Source: JAGWBD01 sp965197455
GTDB lineage: Bacteria; Chloroflexota; Anaerolineae; Aggregatilineales; Phototrophicaceae
DNA length: 64,000 nt
Direction of reading: 5' to 3'
Assembly (NCBI GenBank): GCA_965197455.1
Contig: OZ240208.1
Coordinates: 1,674,001-1,738,000 of the forward strand
Below the pieces are notes generated by a model that did not search any database, was not told where the DNA came from, and saw only the letters and a list, made by a program, of their open reading frames with translations. Shown here piece by piece: positions 16,953-25,196 of this stretch (positions are counted from its first letter, which is position 1; each line of letters starts with the position of its first letter). The position numbers and the translations under genes are program-made.

Positions 16953-17931
16953 GGGCAGCCGCGGCGCGCCACATCAGCAGGGTTTGCTCAAGTCCGCTTT
17001 CGATGTCTGCGAATTGTGGCGACCAGCCCAGGGTTTCGCGGATGCGCGCATTGCTCACGCCAAAGGAGCCCGCCGGCCGGGCATTTGCTGCGCCCGGGCG
17101 CGGCAGCAGGCTCAGCAGCGCGTCCAGGCGGCTGCGTTGCGGCAGGAGCAGGCCCATGCGTTGCGCAAACTCTTCGAGGAAGGCGGCGCGCGTGCCGGGC
17201 CGGTCATCCGCGACGTTGAGGATCGCATTCACCGGCTGCTGCTCAGCTGCCAGCGCGACCGCCAGCGCCAGGTCCTCGTGATGCAGCCAGCTGGCCATAC
17301 CCCCCGCCAGGCCAGACGGCAGACCACCGCCATCCAGCAGGGAGTCGCGCAACTCGCCCAGACTGGCGCTTTCCGGGCCGTAGAGCAGACCGGCGCGCAA
17401 AACGCAGGCCGGCGTCGCCGCTGCCAGCAGCGCGCGTTCCGCCCTGACCGCCTCGTCGTAGAGCGCGCCCGCCCCTTCCAGATCGGCGTCCTCGGCGACC
17501 GCTTCGCCGTGCGTGTCGCCGTAGAGGAAAGCATAGCTACAGTGGACGAGGAAGCGCAGGTCGGACTTCGCAGCGGCGGCCAGGACGGCGGCAGTGCCCG
17601 TGTCGAGGCTCTCCAGCGCATCTCGCAGCTGCTGCGCATCCGGCAGCAGGCTGTTCGCGTTCTGCGGCGCGGCGTGAATGAGGACCGTGGCCCCCGTCAT
17701 GCGCAGCGCGCCGGCCAGCTCAGCGGCGTCGCGTTCGTTGATGTACACCGGCAGACCGCCCGCGGCGCGCAGCCGGTGTGTCTCGGCCAGGGTGGCGGCG
17801 CTGCCGGCCACGTTATGATCGCGCGCGACCAGACCGCGCATCAGCGCCAGACCCGGCGCTGTGGTCGCGCCCGTGATGTACACGCTCAAGCTGTCGTCCG
17901 CGCTCATTTCCCCTCGTCCGTCGTCCGTCAT
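16945..17931 (-). CDS. NAD(P)-binding epimerase/dehydratase-like protein
   Basis: 328 residues from the ATG at 17931. The Rossmann motif is YITGATTAPG (atypical but glycine-rich), followed by extended-SDR features: VLIHAAPQN, CSYAFLYGD and a C-terminal GWSPQFADIESGL. The catalytic YxxxK appears as YDEAV, so the usual lysine is missing and the redox role is uncertain. An alternative start is the ATG at 17907. A TTTGCC-17-CATAAT promoter ends 9 bases before 17931 with no Shine-Dalgarno, favouring the longer, leaderless form. First gene of a five-gene operon. Confidence 0.75.
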   Translation of the reverse strand: MTDDGRGEMSADDSLSVYITGATTAPGLALMRGLVARDHNVAGSAATLAETHRLRAAGGLPVYINERDAAELAGALRMTGATVLIHAAPQNANSLLPDAQQLRDALESLDTGTAAVLAAAAKSDLRFLVHCSYAFLYGDTHGEAVAEDADLEGAGALYDEAVRAERALLAAATPACVLRAGLLYGPESASLGELRDSLLDGGGLPSGLAGGMASWLHHEDLALAVALAAEQQPVNAILNVADDRPGTRAAFLEEFAQRMGLLLPQRSRLDALLSLLPRPGAANARPAGSFGVSNARIRETLGWSPQFADIESGLEQTLLMWRAAAARV

Positions 17932-17940
17932 GTGAGCCGC

Positions 17941-17969
17941 ATTATGCCAGCATCACCCCCGGCGGCAAA
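17941..17969 (-). promoter_or_regulatory. Leaderless-type promoter of the SDR-HAD-HAD operon
   Basis: On the minus strand TTTGCC (17969-17964), 17 bases, CATAAT (17946-17941), then 9 bases to the ATG at 17931. No ribosome-binding site fits in that distance, so the mRNA should start at or next to the start codon. Confidence 0.5.
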
Positions 17970-18075
17970 GGGACAATTGCACTGGAATCAAAGTGCCAGA
18001 ATGTAAGAATTGTGCAAGATGTGCTGTAAACTACAGGCAAGTACATCCGTTTATCTTTGCTTCAGGGAGAGTGAC

Positions 18076-19248
18076 ATGAAATACGGTACAAGCATCCTGC
18101 TGGCTTGTGCACTGCTGATCACCTTAATTGGCAGCGCGGGCGCGCAGGACATGGACATGGGCGTTGTTTCGTCGGAGTTCCACGCCACTGAATACGCCGG
18201 GCAAGCCGGCCTCGGCGGCGTCACCGGCGACGCCACCTTCGACAGCGCCTACGGCAGCATCTTTATCAACCTCATCCCCAACGGTGCGGAACTGCCCGAG
18301 GGCGTTGTGCTGGAAGGCTGGCTGGTTGATGCAGGCCGTTTCACCGGCCCGAGCCAGACCAACGCCAGCGTAGCTGACCAGGGCTACGGGCCGCCCTTCG
18401 GCAACCTGGCCTTCGACGTGCTGGTCAGCGCCGCGCCCTACGCGCTCAGCACCGGCGTGTTGCTGGAGGACGAGGCAGGCAACTGGAGCCTCGACTTTCA
18501 CGTCCCCAACTACAACTTCAGTCCCTATGACGGCGTCGTCATCACCGCGGAGTCGGATGGCAACACGGGCGACTGGGACCCGCGCCCGGGCGCGCCCTTC
18601 TTCAGCGCCGGTATGAACCCAATGAACGCCGACCTGCAGCCGGTAGAGATGGAAGTCTTCGGCATGGTCGGGCCGGCGGGGATAGACAGCGACGTGACTG
18701 TGACTGACGAACTCGTCGGCATTGCCACGGCGGAAGCCACGCCGCTGGCCGCCAACGCCAATCTCTCCATGGCAGTCGCCGGCGCCACGCTCTACCACAG
18801 CCAAATGGGCGCCTTCATCGACGTTACCATCTACCTCACCGGCAGCCCAGGGCCTGAAGGCTGCCTCGTGCTGGAGGGTTGGGTGGTGGACGCGGGCCTG
18901 CTGGGCGGCCCGGGGACGAGCAACGCCAACGACGGCGATGAAGCGCTCGGCCCGCCCTTCGGCGATATCGAGATGGTCGGCCTGGACGCCGCGGTCGAGG
19001 CCGCGCCCTACGCGCTCAGCACCGGCGTCGTCGCCGACAATGGTGACGGCACGCTCAGCTCAAGTATCTTCTTCCCCGGCTACAACCTCGACCCCTACGA
19101 TGCCTTCGTGGTCACGCTGGAGGGCGATTGCAATGACTATGGCTTTGACCCGCGCCCGGGCACGCCGGTGCTACTCGGTATGATTGAGCGGGAGGGCGAG
19201 GCGATCGAGGGAATGCGCGCCGGCCGGCAGGAACAGTCGGGAGGCTAG
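18076..19248 (+). CDS. Secreted protein with two homologous domains
   Basis: 390 residues from the ATG at 18076 (AGGGAGA upstream). A signal peptide ends at GSAGA-Q, near residue 24. Two repeats of about 165 residues follow. Each contains LEGW(L/V)VDAG, a GPPFG(N/D) turn, AAPYALSTGV, a YN(F/L)(S/D)PYD(G/A) segment and a closing DPRPG. The family is not one I recognise; the LEGWLVDAG strand resembles the beta-domain of RskA-type anti-sigma factors, a weak hint only. No anchor follows, so it is probably released or cell-associated. It stands alone between convergent and divergent genes. Confidence 0.8.
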   Translation: MKYGTSILLACALLITLIGSAGAQDMDMGVVSSEFHATEYAGQAGLGGVTGDATFDSAYGSIFINLIPNGAELPEGVVLEGWLVDAGRFTGPSQTNASVADQGYGPPFGNLAFDVLVSAAPYALSTGVLLEDEAGNWSLDFHVPNYNFSPYDGVVITAESDGNTGDWDPRPGAPFFSAGMNPMNADLQPVEMEVFGMVGPAGIDSDVTVTDELVGIATAEATPLAANANLSMAVAGATLYHSQMGAFIDVTIYLTGSPGPEGCLVLEGWVVDAGLLGGPGTSNANDGDEALGPPFGDIEMVGLDAAVEAAPYALSTGVVADNGDGTLSSSIFFPGYNLDPYDAFVVTLEGDCNDYGFDPRPGTPVLLGMIEREGEAIEGMRAGRQEQSGG

Positions 19249-19257
19249 CCCTCTCTT

Positions 19258-20514
19258 TCAGGCCCGGCTGCGCTCCAGCAGGGCCACAGTGTGTATGCGC
19301 CAGGTCAGCGGCTCCAGATCCACGGGCTGCGCCTGGCGCAGTTGCCAGCCCCTGGCGCGCAGTCGGCGGGCATCGCGGGCCAGCGTGGCCGCGTCGCTGC
19401 TCACATACACCAGACGATTTACTTTGGCTTTTACCAGCGCATCAATGGCATCGGTAGTCAGTCCCTCGCGCGGCGGATCGAGCACGGCGGCGGCGGCCGG
19501 CGCCTCCAGTTCCGGCAGCACCTCCTCCACCCGGCCCTCAATCAGGTCGATGTTGTCAAAGGCCTCCAGGTTGCTCTCGGCATCGGTTGCAGCCGGCGGA
19601 TAGCGCTCTACCATCGTCACCAGACCGGCATCGGCGGCCAGGAAGGCGCTGAAGAAGCCGGTGCCGGCGTAGAGGTCGAGCACATGCTCGCCGGGCAATG
19701 GCGCCAGCAGCTCACGCACCAGCGCGGCCAGCTGCGGCAGCAGGGCATCGTGGGCGCGGAAGCTGCTGCCGGCGGTGACGCGGAAGCGCTGGCCGTCAAC
19801 CTCCCGCAGCAAGTGTGAGGCGCCGATCAGGTTGACCGGTTCGCCGCCCGCCAGCAGCATGTTGACGCTGGCCGGCATATCGCTGTGCAACTCCGGCGCC
19901 TGCTCGTCTTTCATGGTCAGCAGCAGCATGAGGTCTCCGCCCTCACCACGCAGCAGCTGCATTTCGCGCAGGCCCGTGATGCGCAGGTCCAGCGCCTGCA
20001 GCAGCTCCAGCAGGTCCGGGTGCGCGACGTGGCATTCCTCCGGCAGCACCACGCGCCCGGGCACGTCCGAGGCCAGGCCGGGCTGACCCTGGCGGTCCAC
20101 GCGCAGCGTCAGCTGCCAGCTGTAGCCCTGGGTGGCGGGCGCGGGAATCGTCGGCAGCACCTGCGCCGCGTCGAAGCCGCCGATGCGCGCCAGCTGGTCG
20201 GCCAGCACGTCCTGCTTCAGCAGCAGTTGCGCCGCGTAGTCGATGTGCTGCCATTGACACTGGCCGCAGCGGCCCGGCCCGAAATGGGGACATTGCGGCC
20301 AGACGCGGTCCGCGGAGGCGGACAGCAAGCGCAGTCCCTCGGCGAAGACGACGCGTCCACTGCGGCCGGTGACCCGCGCCTCGATGCGCTCGCCGGGGAT
20401 GGTATAGGGCACGAAGACGACCTGGCCCGCATGGCGGCCCATGGCGCGCCCGCCGTGGGCCATCGTCATCAGATCCAGCTCGAAGGTCTCGTCCGCCACG
20501 TCCCTGCTCCACAT
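19258..20514 (-). CDS. 23S rRNA/tRNA uracil-5 methyltransferase family (RlmCD/TrmA-like)
   Basis: 418 residues from the ATG at 20514. An N-terminal TRAM domain (ELDLMTMAHGGRAMGRHAGQVVFVPYTIPGE) is followed by a four-cysteine Fe-S cluster site beginning CPHFGPGRCGQCQW, and the SAM domain with VLDLYAGTGFFS. The catalytic DPPREG motif is present, but the usual cysteine region near the C terminus reads YVSSDAATLARD, where family members have YVSCDPATLARD, so the nucleophilic Cys is Ser here. The start lies 13 bases after a TATACT box with no ribosome-binding site. Confidence 0.85.
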   Translation of the reverse strand: MWSRDVADETFELDLMTMAHGGRAMGRHAGQVVFVPYTIPGERIEARVTGRSGRVVFAEGLRLLSASADRVWPQCPHFGPGRCGQCQWQHIDYAAQLLLKQDVLADQLARIGGFDAAQVLPTIPAPATQGYSWQLTLRVDRQGQPGLASDVPGRVVLPEECHVAHPDLLELLQALDLRITGLREMQLLRGEGGDLMLLLTMKDEQAPELHSDMPASVNMLLAGGEPVNLIGASHLLREVDGQRFRVTAGSSFRAHDALLPQLAALVRELLAPLPGEHVLDLYAGTGFFSAFLAADAGLVTMVERYPPAATDAESNLEAFDNIDLIEGRVEEVLPELEAPAAAAVLDPPREGLTTDAIDALVKAKVNRLVYVSSDAATLARDARRLRARGWQLRQAQPVDLEPLTWRIHTVALLERSRA

Positions 20515-20527
20515 CGCTGGCCGCGCC

Positions 20528-20533
20528 AGTATA
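20528..20533 (-). promoter_or_regulatory. -10 box of the RNA methyltransferase gene
   Basis: TATACT on the minus strand, 13 bases before the ATG at 20514. I see no good -35 hexamer. The region overlaps the divergent leuS promoter, so the two may interfere. Confidence 0.4.
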
Positions 20534-20548
20534 CAGTAGATGCGCAGC

Positions 20549-20577
20549 TTGATTGTCCGCACTGGCATCGCTATACT
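20549..20577 (+). promoter_or_regulatory. Promoter of leuS
   Basis: TTGATT (20549-20554), 17 bases, TATACT (20572-20577). Transcription should begin near 20584, which makes a leader of about 120 bases that carries a small ORF. I see no T-box stem or specifier loop. Confidence 0.6.
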
Positions 20578-20603
20578 GACATTGGACTTTCGGAGGAGAG
20601 CGC

Positions 20604-20684
20604 ATGACTGGCATGCCGCACAAAATACAGGGCACCCAGGGGGTGGCCCGCTCTTCTCTTGCCCAGGGCCGCCTGGCCCGCTAG
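20604..20684 (+). CDS. Small upstream ORF of leuS (26 residues)
   Basis: ATG at 20604 follows CGGAGGAG by 7 bases, a stronger ribosome site than the one before leuS. It encodes 26 residues ending in LAQGRLAR and stops at 20684, 22 bases before leuS. It has only two leucine codons, so a classical leucine attenuator is doubtful. A CCAGG/CCTGG hairpin covers its last codons. It may be a leader peptide, a small protein, or chance. Confidence 0.4.
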   Translation: MTGMPHKIQGTQGVARSSLAQGRLAR

Positions 20685-20706
20685 CCGCCACACACAGGAC
20701 AATGCC

Positions 20707-23502
20707 ATGAATTCGGAACGCGAACGTTATGACCCCGCGTCTGTTGAGTCACGCTGGCAGGAGCGTTGGGAAGCCGACGGCCTCTATCATGCCGAGGTGG
20801 ACTGGGAGCGGCCCAAGCACTACGCCCTGACGATGCTGCCCTACCCCAGTGGCGACCTGCACATCGGCCACTGGTTCGCCATGACTCCCTCCGATGCGCG
20901 CGCGCGCTTCATGCGCATGCAGGGGTACAACGTCCTGTTTCCAATGGGCTTCGACGCATTCGGTCTGCCGGCGGAGAACGCCGCCGTCACGCGCAACATT
21001 CACCCCGCGCGCTGGACCCACGCCAACATCAAGCGCATGCGCGACCAGCTGCGCAGCATGGGCACGATGTTCGACCTGCGCCGCGAAATGGTCAGTTGCG
21101 AGCCGGAGTACTACCGCTGGACCGAGTGGCTCTTCCGCCTCTTCTACCTCAACAACCTGGCCTATCGCGGCGAAGCGAAGGTGAACTGGTCGCCCACGCT
21201 GAACACCGTACTCGCCAACGAGCAGGTCATCGACGGCCTCGACGAGCGCACTGGCCAGCCCGTCATCCAGAAGATGATGACGCAGTGGTTCTTCCGCTAT
21301 ACGCGCTACGCCGACGAGATGCTGGATTTCAGCCGCATCGACTGGCCAGAGCCGATCCGCATCATGCAGTCCAACTGGATTGGCCGCAGCGAAGGCGCGC
21401 AGGTGACCTTCCACAGCGAGGCCGGCGACCCCATCGAGATTTACACTACGCGGCCAGACACGCTCTGGGGTTCCACCTTCATGGTGCTGGCGCCGGAGCA
21501 CAACCTGGTGGCCAAACTCACCACGGAGGCGCAGCGGCCCGCCATCGAGGCCTACATCGAGCGCGCCGTCAACACCACTGAAATTGAGCGCATGGACGAG
21601 ACCGGCGAGCGCAGCGGCGTCTTCACTGGCGCCTACGCCATCAACCCGGTTAATGGCGAGCGGGTGCCCATCTGGATCGCCGACTACGTGCTGCTGACCT
21701 ATGGCAGCGGCGCTATCATGGCGGTTCCGGCCCACGACGGGCGCGACTTCGAGTTCGCGCGCCAGTTTGGCCTGACGGTGCAGGTGGTGATTCAGCCGGA
21801 GGGAGAGACGCTGGATGGCGCGACCATGCCGACCGTCTGGGAAGGCCCCGGTGTGATGGTCAACAGCGGCCCGCTCAATGATCATGTCTCGGACACGAAT
21901 CGCGGCCGCCGCAACCCTGCCATTAACGCCGTCATCGACTGGCTGGAGCAAGAGGGCATCGGCCGCGAGGCCGTCAACTATCGTCTGCGCGACTGGCTCA
22001 TTAGCCGTCAGCGCTACTGGGGCTGCCCCATCCCCGTCCTGCACCGCGATGATAACTCGATCGAACTTCTGCCCGAGGACGCGCTGCCCGTGCTGCTGCC
22101 GGAAGACGTCGAGTTCGAGCCCGGCGGCCGCAGTCCGCTGACCTGGCACGCGCCCTTCCTGCACACGACCGACGCCGCAGGCCAGCCCGCGCGCCGCGAA
22201 ACCGACACCATGGACACCTTCATGTGCTCCTCGTGGTACTGGTATCGCTACCTGAATCCGCGTTACGCGCAGGGGCCTTTCGACCCGGAGGAAGCCGCCT
22301 ACTGGCTGCCGGTCGATACCTACACCGGCGGCGCAGAACACGCCACCATGCATTTGCTCTATTCGCGCTGGTTCGCGCGCGCCATGCGCGACTGCGGCCT
22401 CTTCGACGAGACCATGAGCCTCATGGCCGAACATGGCCGCGACCCCGAGGTGCTGACCTGGGGCGAGCCGATGTTGCAGTTGCGCAACCAGGGCCAGGTG
22501 CTGGGCGGGGAACAGCGCGGCGACATCATCCTCGCTTCCGGTCAGCTGAACGGGCTGCACCTGCTGGCCAGCCGCATCGAAGTCATCGAACGGCCATCAG
22601 ACACGCCATCAGGCTTTGAAGGCGTAGTTGGCGAAATCATGCGTCGCACCGAGAGCACGCTGCAGGTGGACATGGCCGGCGTCCGCCACATCGTCGAGGT
22701 CGCGCCAGATGCCGAGATCCACATTCCGCAGATCCCCGGCGTGAACAACGTCAACCAGCTGCAGCAGCACCTTGAAATCCAGCGCATGTCCAAGAGCAAG
22801 GGCAACGTCGCCAACCCCGACGAACTGGTAAAGCAATTCGGCGCGGATACGATGCGCGCCTACCTGATGTTCGCCTTCGACTGGGAGAAGGGCGGCCCCT
22901 GGGACCCGAACGGCATCCGCGGGCCGCAGCGCTGGCTGGGCGAGGTGTGGGATCTGGTCTGCGCCGGAGCGCCGGACAGCCCCGGTGACGCACAGGTCGA
23001 ACGTGAGCTGGAGCGCCGCACCCAGAAGACCATCCGGCGCGTGAGCGACGGTCTGCGTCGCTTCCGCTTCAACACGGGCATCGCTGCCCTGATGGAGCTA
23101 AAGAATGCGCTGCGGGCGGCCCTGCGCGATGGCAGCATCGGGCCGGAGCTGTGGCAGGAGACCCTGCGCATCAAGCTGCTGCTGATGGCGCCCTTCACGC
23201 CGCACATCGCCGAGGAGCTGTGGCAGCGCATCGGCGGCGAGTACAGCATCCATAGCCAGGCCTGGCCGCAACGGGACGAGGAGAAGGCGCGCGCAGACAC
23301 CGTCGCGCTGGTGGTCATGGTCAACGGGCGGCCACGCGGCGAGACGCAGGTCGCTGTCGAAATCTCACGCGAGCAGGCCATCGCCACCGCCCTGGAGAAC
23401 GAGGTCGCACAGCGCATTCTGCAGGGCAAGGAGCCGCAGAAGGCTATCTTCATTCCCGCCCGCAAGGGTCAGGAGCCGAAGGTGAATCTGGTGGTGCGTT
23501 GA
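20707..23502 (+). CDS. leuS: Leucyl-tRNA synthetase
   Basis: 931 residues from the ATG at 20707. It carries the class I motifs PYPSGDLHIGHW (HIGH) and RMSKSKGN (KMSKS), and the CP1 editing domain with TTRPDTLWGSTFM and MAVPAHDGRDFEF (the Asp that rejects isoleucine analogues). Between GQVLG and the KMSKS loop lies an insertion of roughly 92 residues (about 22507-22782), in the position of the leucine-specific domain but longer and different in sequence. Charges tRNA-Leu in the cytoplasm. Convergent with dnaA. Confidence 0.96.
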   Translation: MNSERERYDPASVESRWQERWEADGLYHAEVDWERPKHYALTMLPYPSGDLHIGHWFAMTPSDARARFMRMQGYNVLFPMGFDAFGLPAENAAVTRNIHPARWTHANIKRMRDQLRSMGTMFDLRREMVSCEPEYYRWTEWLFRLFYLNNLAYRGEAKVNWSPTLNTVLANEQVIDGLDERTGQPVIQKMMTQWFFRYTRYADEMLDFSRIDWPEPIRIMQSNWIGRSEGAQVTFHSEAGDPIEIYTTRPDTLWGSTFMVLAPEHNLVAKLTTEAQRPAIEAYIERAVNTTEIERMDETGERSGVFTGAYAINPVNGERVPIWIADYVLLTYGSGAIMAVPAHDGRDFEFARQFGLTVQVVIQPEGETLDGATMPTVWEGPGVMVNSGPLNDHVSDTNRGRRNPAINAVIDWLEQEGIGREAVNYRLRDWLISRQRYWGCPIPVLHRDDNSIELLPEDALPVLLPEDVEFEPGGRSPLTWHAPFLHTTDAAGQPARRETDTMDTFMCSSWYWYRYLNPRYAQGPFDPEEAAYWLPVDTYTGGAEHATMHLLYSRWFARAMRDCGLFDETMSLMAEHGRDPEVLTWGEPMLQLRNQGQVLGGEQRGDIILASGQLNGLHLLASRIEVIERPSDTPSGFEGVVGEIMRRTESTLQVDMAGVRHIVEVAPDAEIHIPQIPGVNNVNQLQQHLEIQRMSKSKGNVANPDELVKQFGADTMRAYLMFAFDWEKGGPWDPNGIRGPQRWLGEVWDLVCAGAPDSPGDAQVERELERRTQKTIRRVSDGLRRFRFNTGIAALMELKNALRAALRDGSIGPELWQETLRIKLLLMAPFTPHIAEELWQRIGGEYSIHSQAWPQRDEEKARADTVALVVMVNGRPRGETQVAVEISREQAIATALENEVAQRILQGKEPQKAIFIPARKGQEPKVNLVVR

Positions 23503-23505
23503 GAG

Positions 23506-23530
23506 GTGACACGCCGGGTGTGGCGCTCAC
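23506..23530. terminator. Stem-loop between convergent leuS and dnaA
   Basis: GTGA-CGCC pairs with GGCG-TCAC around GGGTGT, with small bulges on both arms. There is no T-run on either side, so this could be a weak bidirectional or factor-dependent terminator. It overlaps the dnaA stop codon. Confidence 0.3.
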
Positions 23531-24951
23531 TCGCCCTTCATGATGTGCTCGCGCAGGGCCAGCAGCTCGTAGCGGAAGGCCTCGTCCTGCTGCATCAACT
23601 CGCTGACCTTTTCATGGCCGTGCATTGCGGTCGAGTGGCTGCGCATGCCGAAGGCGCGGCCAATTTGCGGGTATGAGGCCTCGGTCAGGTCGCGCGCCAG
23701 GTACATGGCGATATGGCGCGCGCGACTGATGTGGCCTGAACGATTCTTGCCGGTCAGATCGGACACATTCAGGTCGTGCGCGGCCGCCGTGGCCGTCAGC
23801 ACCTGGTCGAGCGTGATTTTCGTCTGACGCGCCCGCGCGCTTTCATGCTGCTGCACCACACGTCCGACCGCCGTGGTAGAGAAGTGATCGTCGCCCAGGT
23901 CCATGGTGGCCAGCATGCTGGTGAACAGACCTTCCAGCTCACGAATGCTGCTGCGCGCGCCGTCCGCCAGCTTTTCGCTGATGGAACGGGGCAAGGTGCG
24001 GCCGCGCTCCTGCGCCCAGCTCTCCACAATAGCGACGCGCGTCTCGAATTCCGGCAGCTGAATGTCGATGACCAGGCCGCCCTCAAAGCGCGAGCGCAGC
24101 CGGTCTTCCAGCAGCTCCAGTTCGCGCGGGTGACGATCTGATGCGACGACGATCTGCTTGTTGAAGATGTGTAACGCGTTGAAGGTGTGGAAGAATTCTT
24201 CCTGGGTGCTTTCCTTGCCGGCGATGAACTGGATGTCGTCGATGAGCAGCAGGTCGACCGAGCGGTACTTTTCGCGAAACAGGGCCGTGGTGCGGTAGCG
24301 GATGGCGTTCACCAGGTCGTTGATGAAGCCTTCGGACGGGATGTAGAGCACGCTGAAGCCGCGCTGCTGACTTTCGTTGGCGATGGCCTGCATCACATGC
24401 GTCTTGCCCAGCCCCACCCCGCCGTAGATGACGAAGGGGTTGTACTTCGCCGCCGGCTCTTCCGCGACGGCGCGCGCGGCCGAGTACAGCATCATGTTGG
24501 CATTGCTGGTCACGAAGCGGTCGAAGGTGTAGCGCGGGTTGAGGTGGCTTTCCGGCAGCTCGCCCGGGGGTGGCTTGCCGGCGGCCTGCTCGCCCAGGCT
24601 GGCATCGCTCTCCTGGCGCGAGGCGAAGCGGAATAACGGCTTGCTTTCCTCGACCTGAGCTTCCGTGCCGTTGGCGGCCTCTTCCGGGTGGTGCACTTCA
24701 AAGCGCAACTCCACCTCGCTGCCGTAAACGTCGCGCAGAACGCGGCGCACGCTGCGGTAAAGTCGATGCTGCAGGTTGTCCCGCGCAAAACTGTTGCGCA
24801 CGCCGATGGTGAAGGTGCTGGCCGCGCCTTCATCCTGCGGCGCGTCACAGCCCAGAAAGACGGTGTCGCGCAGCCAGGTATCAAAATTGCCGCGATCCAA
24901 CTGGATCTCCAGTTGATTCAGCGTGGTTTTCCAGGCTTCCAGTGGGTCCAC
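23527..24951 (-). CDS. dnaA: Chromosomal replication initiator DnaA
   Basis: 474 residues from a GTG at 24951. Domain I is at 1-85, followed by an acidic linker. The AAA+ domain has Walker A YGGVGLGKTH, Walker B LLLIDDIQFIAGKEST, and RLRSRFEGGLVIDIQ. Domain IV has the ARHIAMYLARDLTEASYP helix. The DNA-contact signature, usually GGRDHTTV, reads GMRSHSTAM at 436-444: the Asp is Ser and a Thr is Ser. dnaN is not adjacent. A TTGGAA-18-TATACT promoter lies about 90 bases upstream. Confidence 0.95.
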   Translation of the reverse strand: MDPLEAWKTTLNQLEIQLDRGNFDTWLRDTVFLGCDAPQDEGAASTFTIGVRNSFARDNLQHRLYRSVRRVLRDVYGSEVELRFEVHHPEEAANGTEAQVEESKPLFRFASRQESDASLGEQAAGKPPPGELPESHLNPRYTFDRFVTSNANMMLYSAARAVAEEPAAKYNPFVIYGGVGLGKTHVMQAIANESQQRGFSVLYIPSEGFINDLVNAIRYRTTALFREKYRSVDLLLIDDIQFIAGKESTQEEFFHTFNALHIFNKQIVVASDRHPRELELLEDRLRSRFEGGLVIDIQLPEFETRVAIVESWAQERGRTLPRSISEKLADGARSSIRELEGLFTSMLATMDLGDDHFSTTAVGRVVQQHESARARQTKITLDQVLTATAAAHDLNVSDLTGKNRSGHISRARHIAMYLARDLTEASYPQIGRAFGMRSHSTAMHGHEKVSELMQQDEAFRYELLALREHIMKGE

Positions 24952-25042
24952 AACAGGGTCTCTTGAGCGTGAACTACGCTGTGGGCGGAGGGAGAAAGAC
25001 GTCGCGGAGCTGCCTGCTCTGATTGGCCGCTACCTGGCGCCC

Positions 25043-25072
25043 AGTATAGCGCAGCCGCGGCGCGAATTCCAA
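25043..25072 (-). promoter_or_regulatory. Promoter of dnaA
   Basis: Minus strand: TTGGAA (25072-25067), 18 bases, TATACT (25048-25043). The leader to the GTG at 24951 is about 85 bases. Confidence 0.5.
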
Positions 25073-25110
25073 AGGCTTGCGCCGGTCAATTCTCACGGCT
25101 TGCAGAGAAG

Positions 25111-25139
25111 TTGTGCATAAATTAAGCGTCTGTTAGAAT
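25111..25139 (+). promoter_or_regulatory. Promoter of the SpoVS-like gene
   Basis: TTGTGC (25111-25116), 17 bases, TAGAAT (25134-25139). The -35 is inside the DnaA box. The start codon at 25197 is 57 bases downstream. Confidence 0.5.
25112..25120 (-). promoter_or_regulatory. DnaA box
   Basis: TTATGCACA on the minus strand fits the TTWTNCACA consensus exactly. It overlaps the -35 region of the spoVS-like gene and lies 160 bases upstream of dnaA, suggesting DnaA control of one or both genes. I see only this one good box, so an origin here is not supported. Confidence 0.45.
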
Positions 25140-25196
25140 AGTGAAACTTTACGCGACATCGATTGTACGCAAGCAATCCGCAACTTGGGGGCAACG

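Noticed and set aside
20578..20706. T-box leader before leuS
   Set aside because: The leader is short, with no T-box consensus or antiterminator pair.
20749..22560. 600-codon open frame antisense to leuS
   Set aside because: Shadow frame; leuS on the other strand has all synthetase motifs.
24952..25196. Replication origin beside dnaA
   Set aside because: Only one consensus DnaA box and no clear AT-rich unwinding element; clusters of boxes would be needed.
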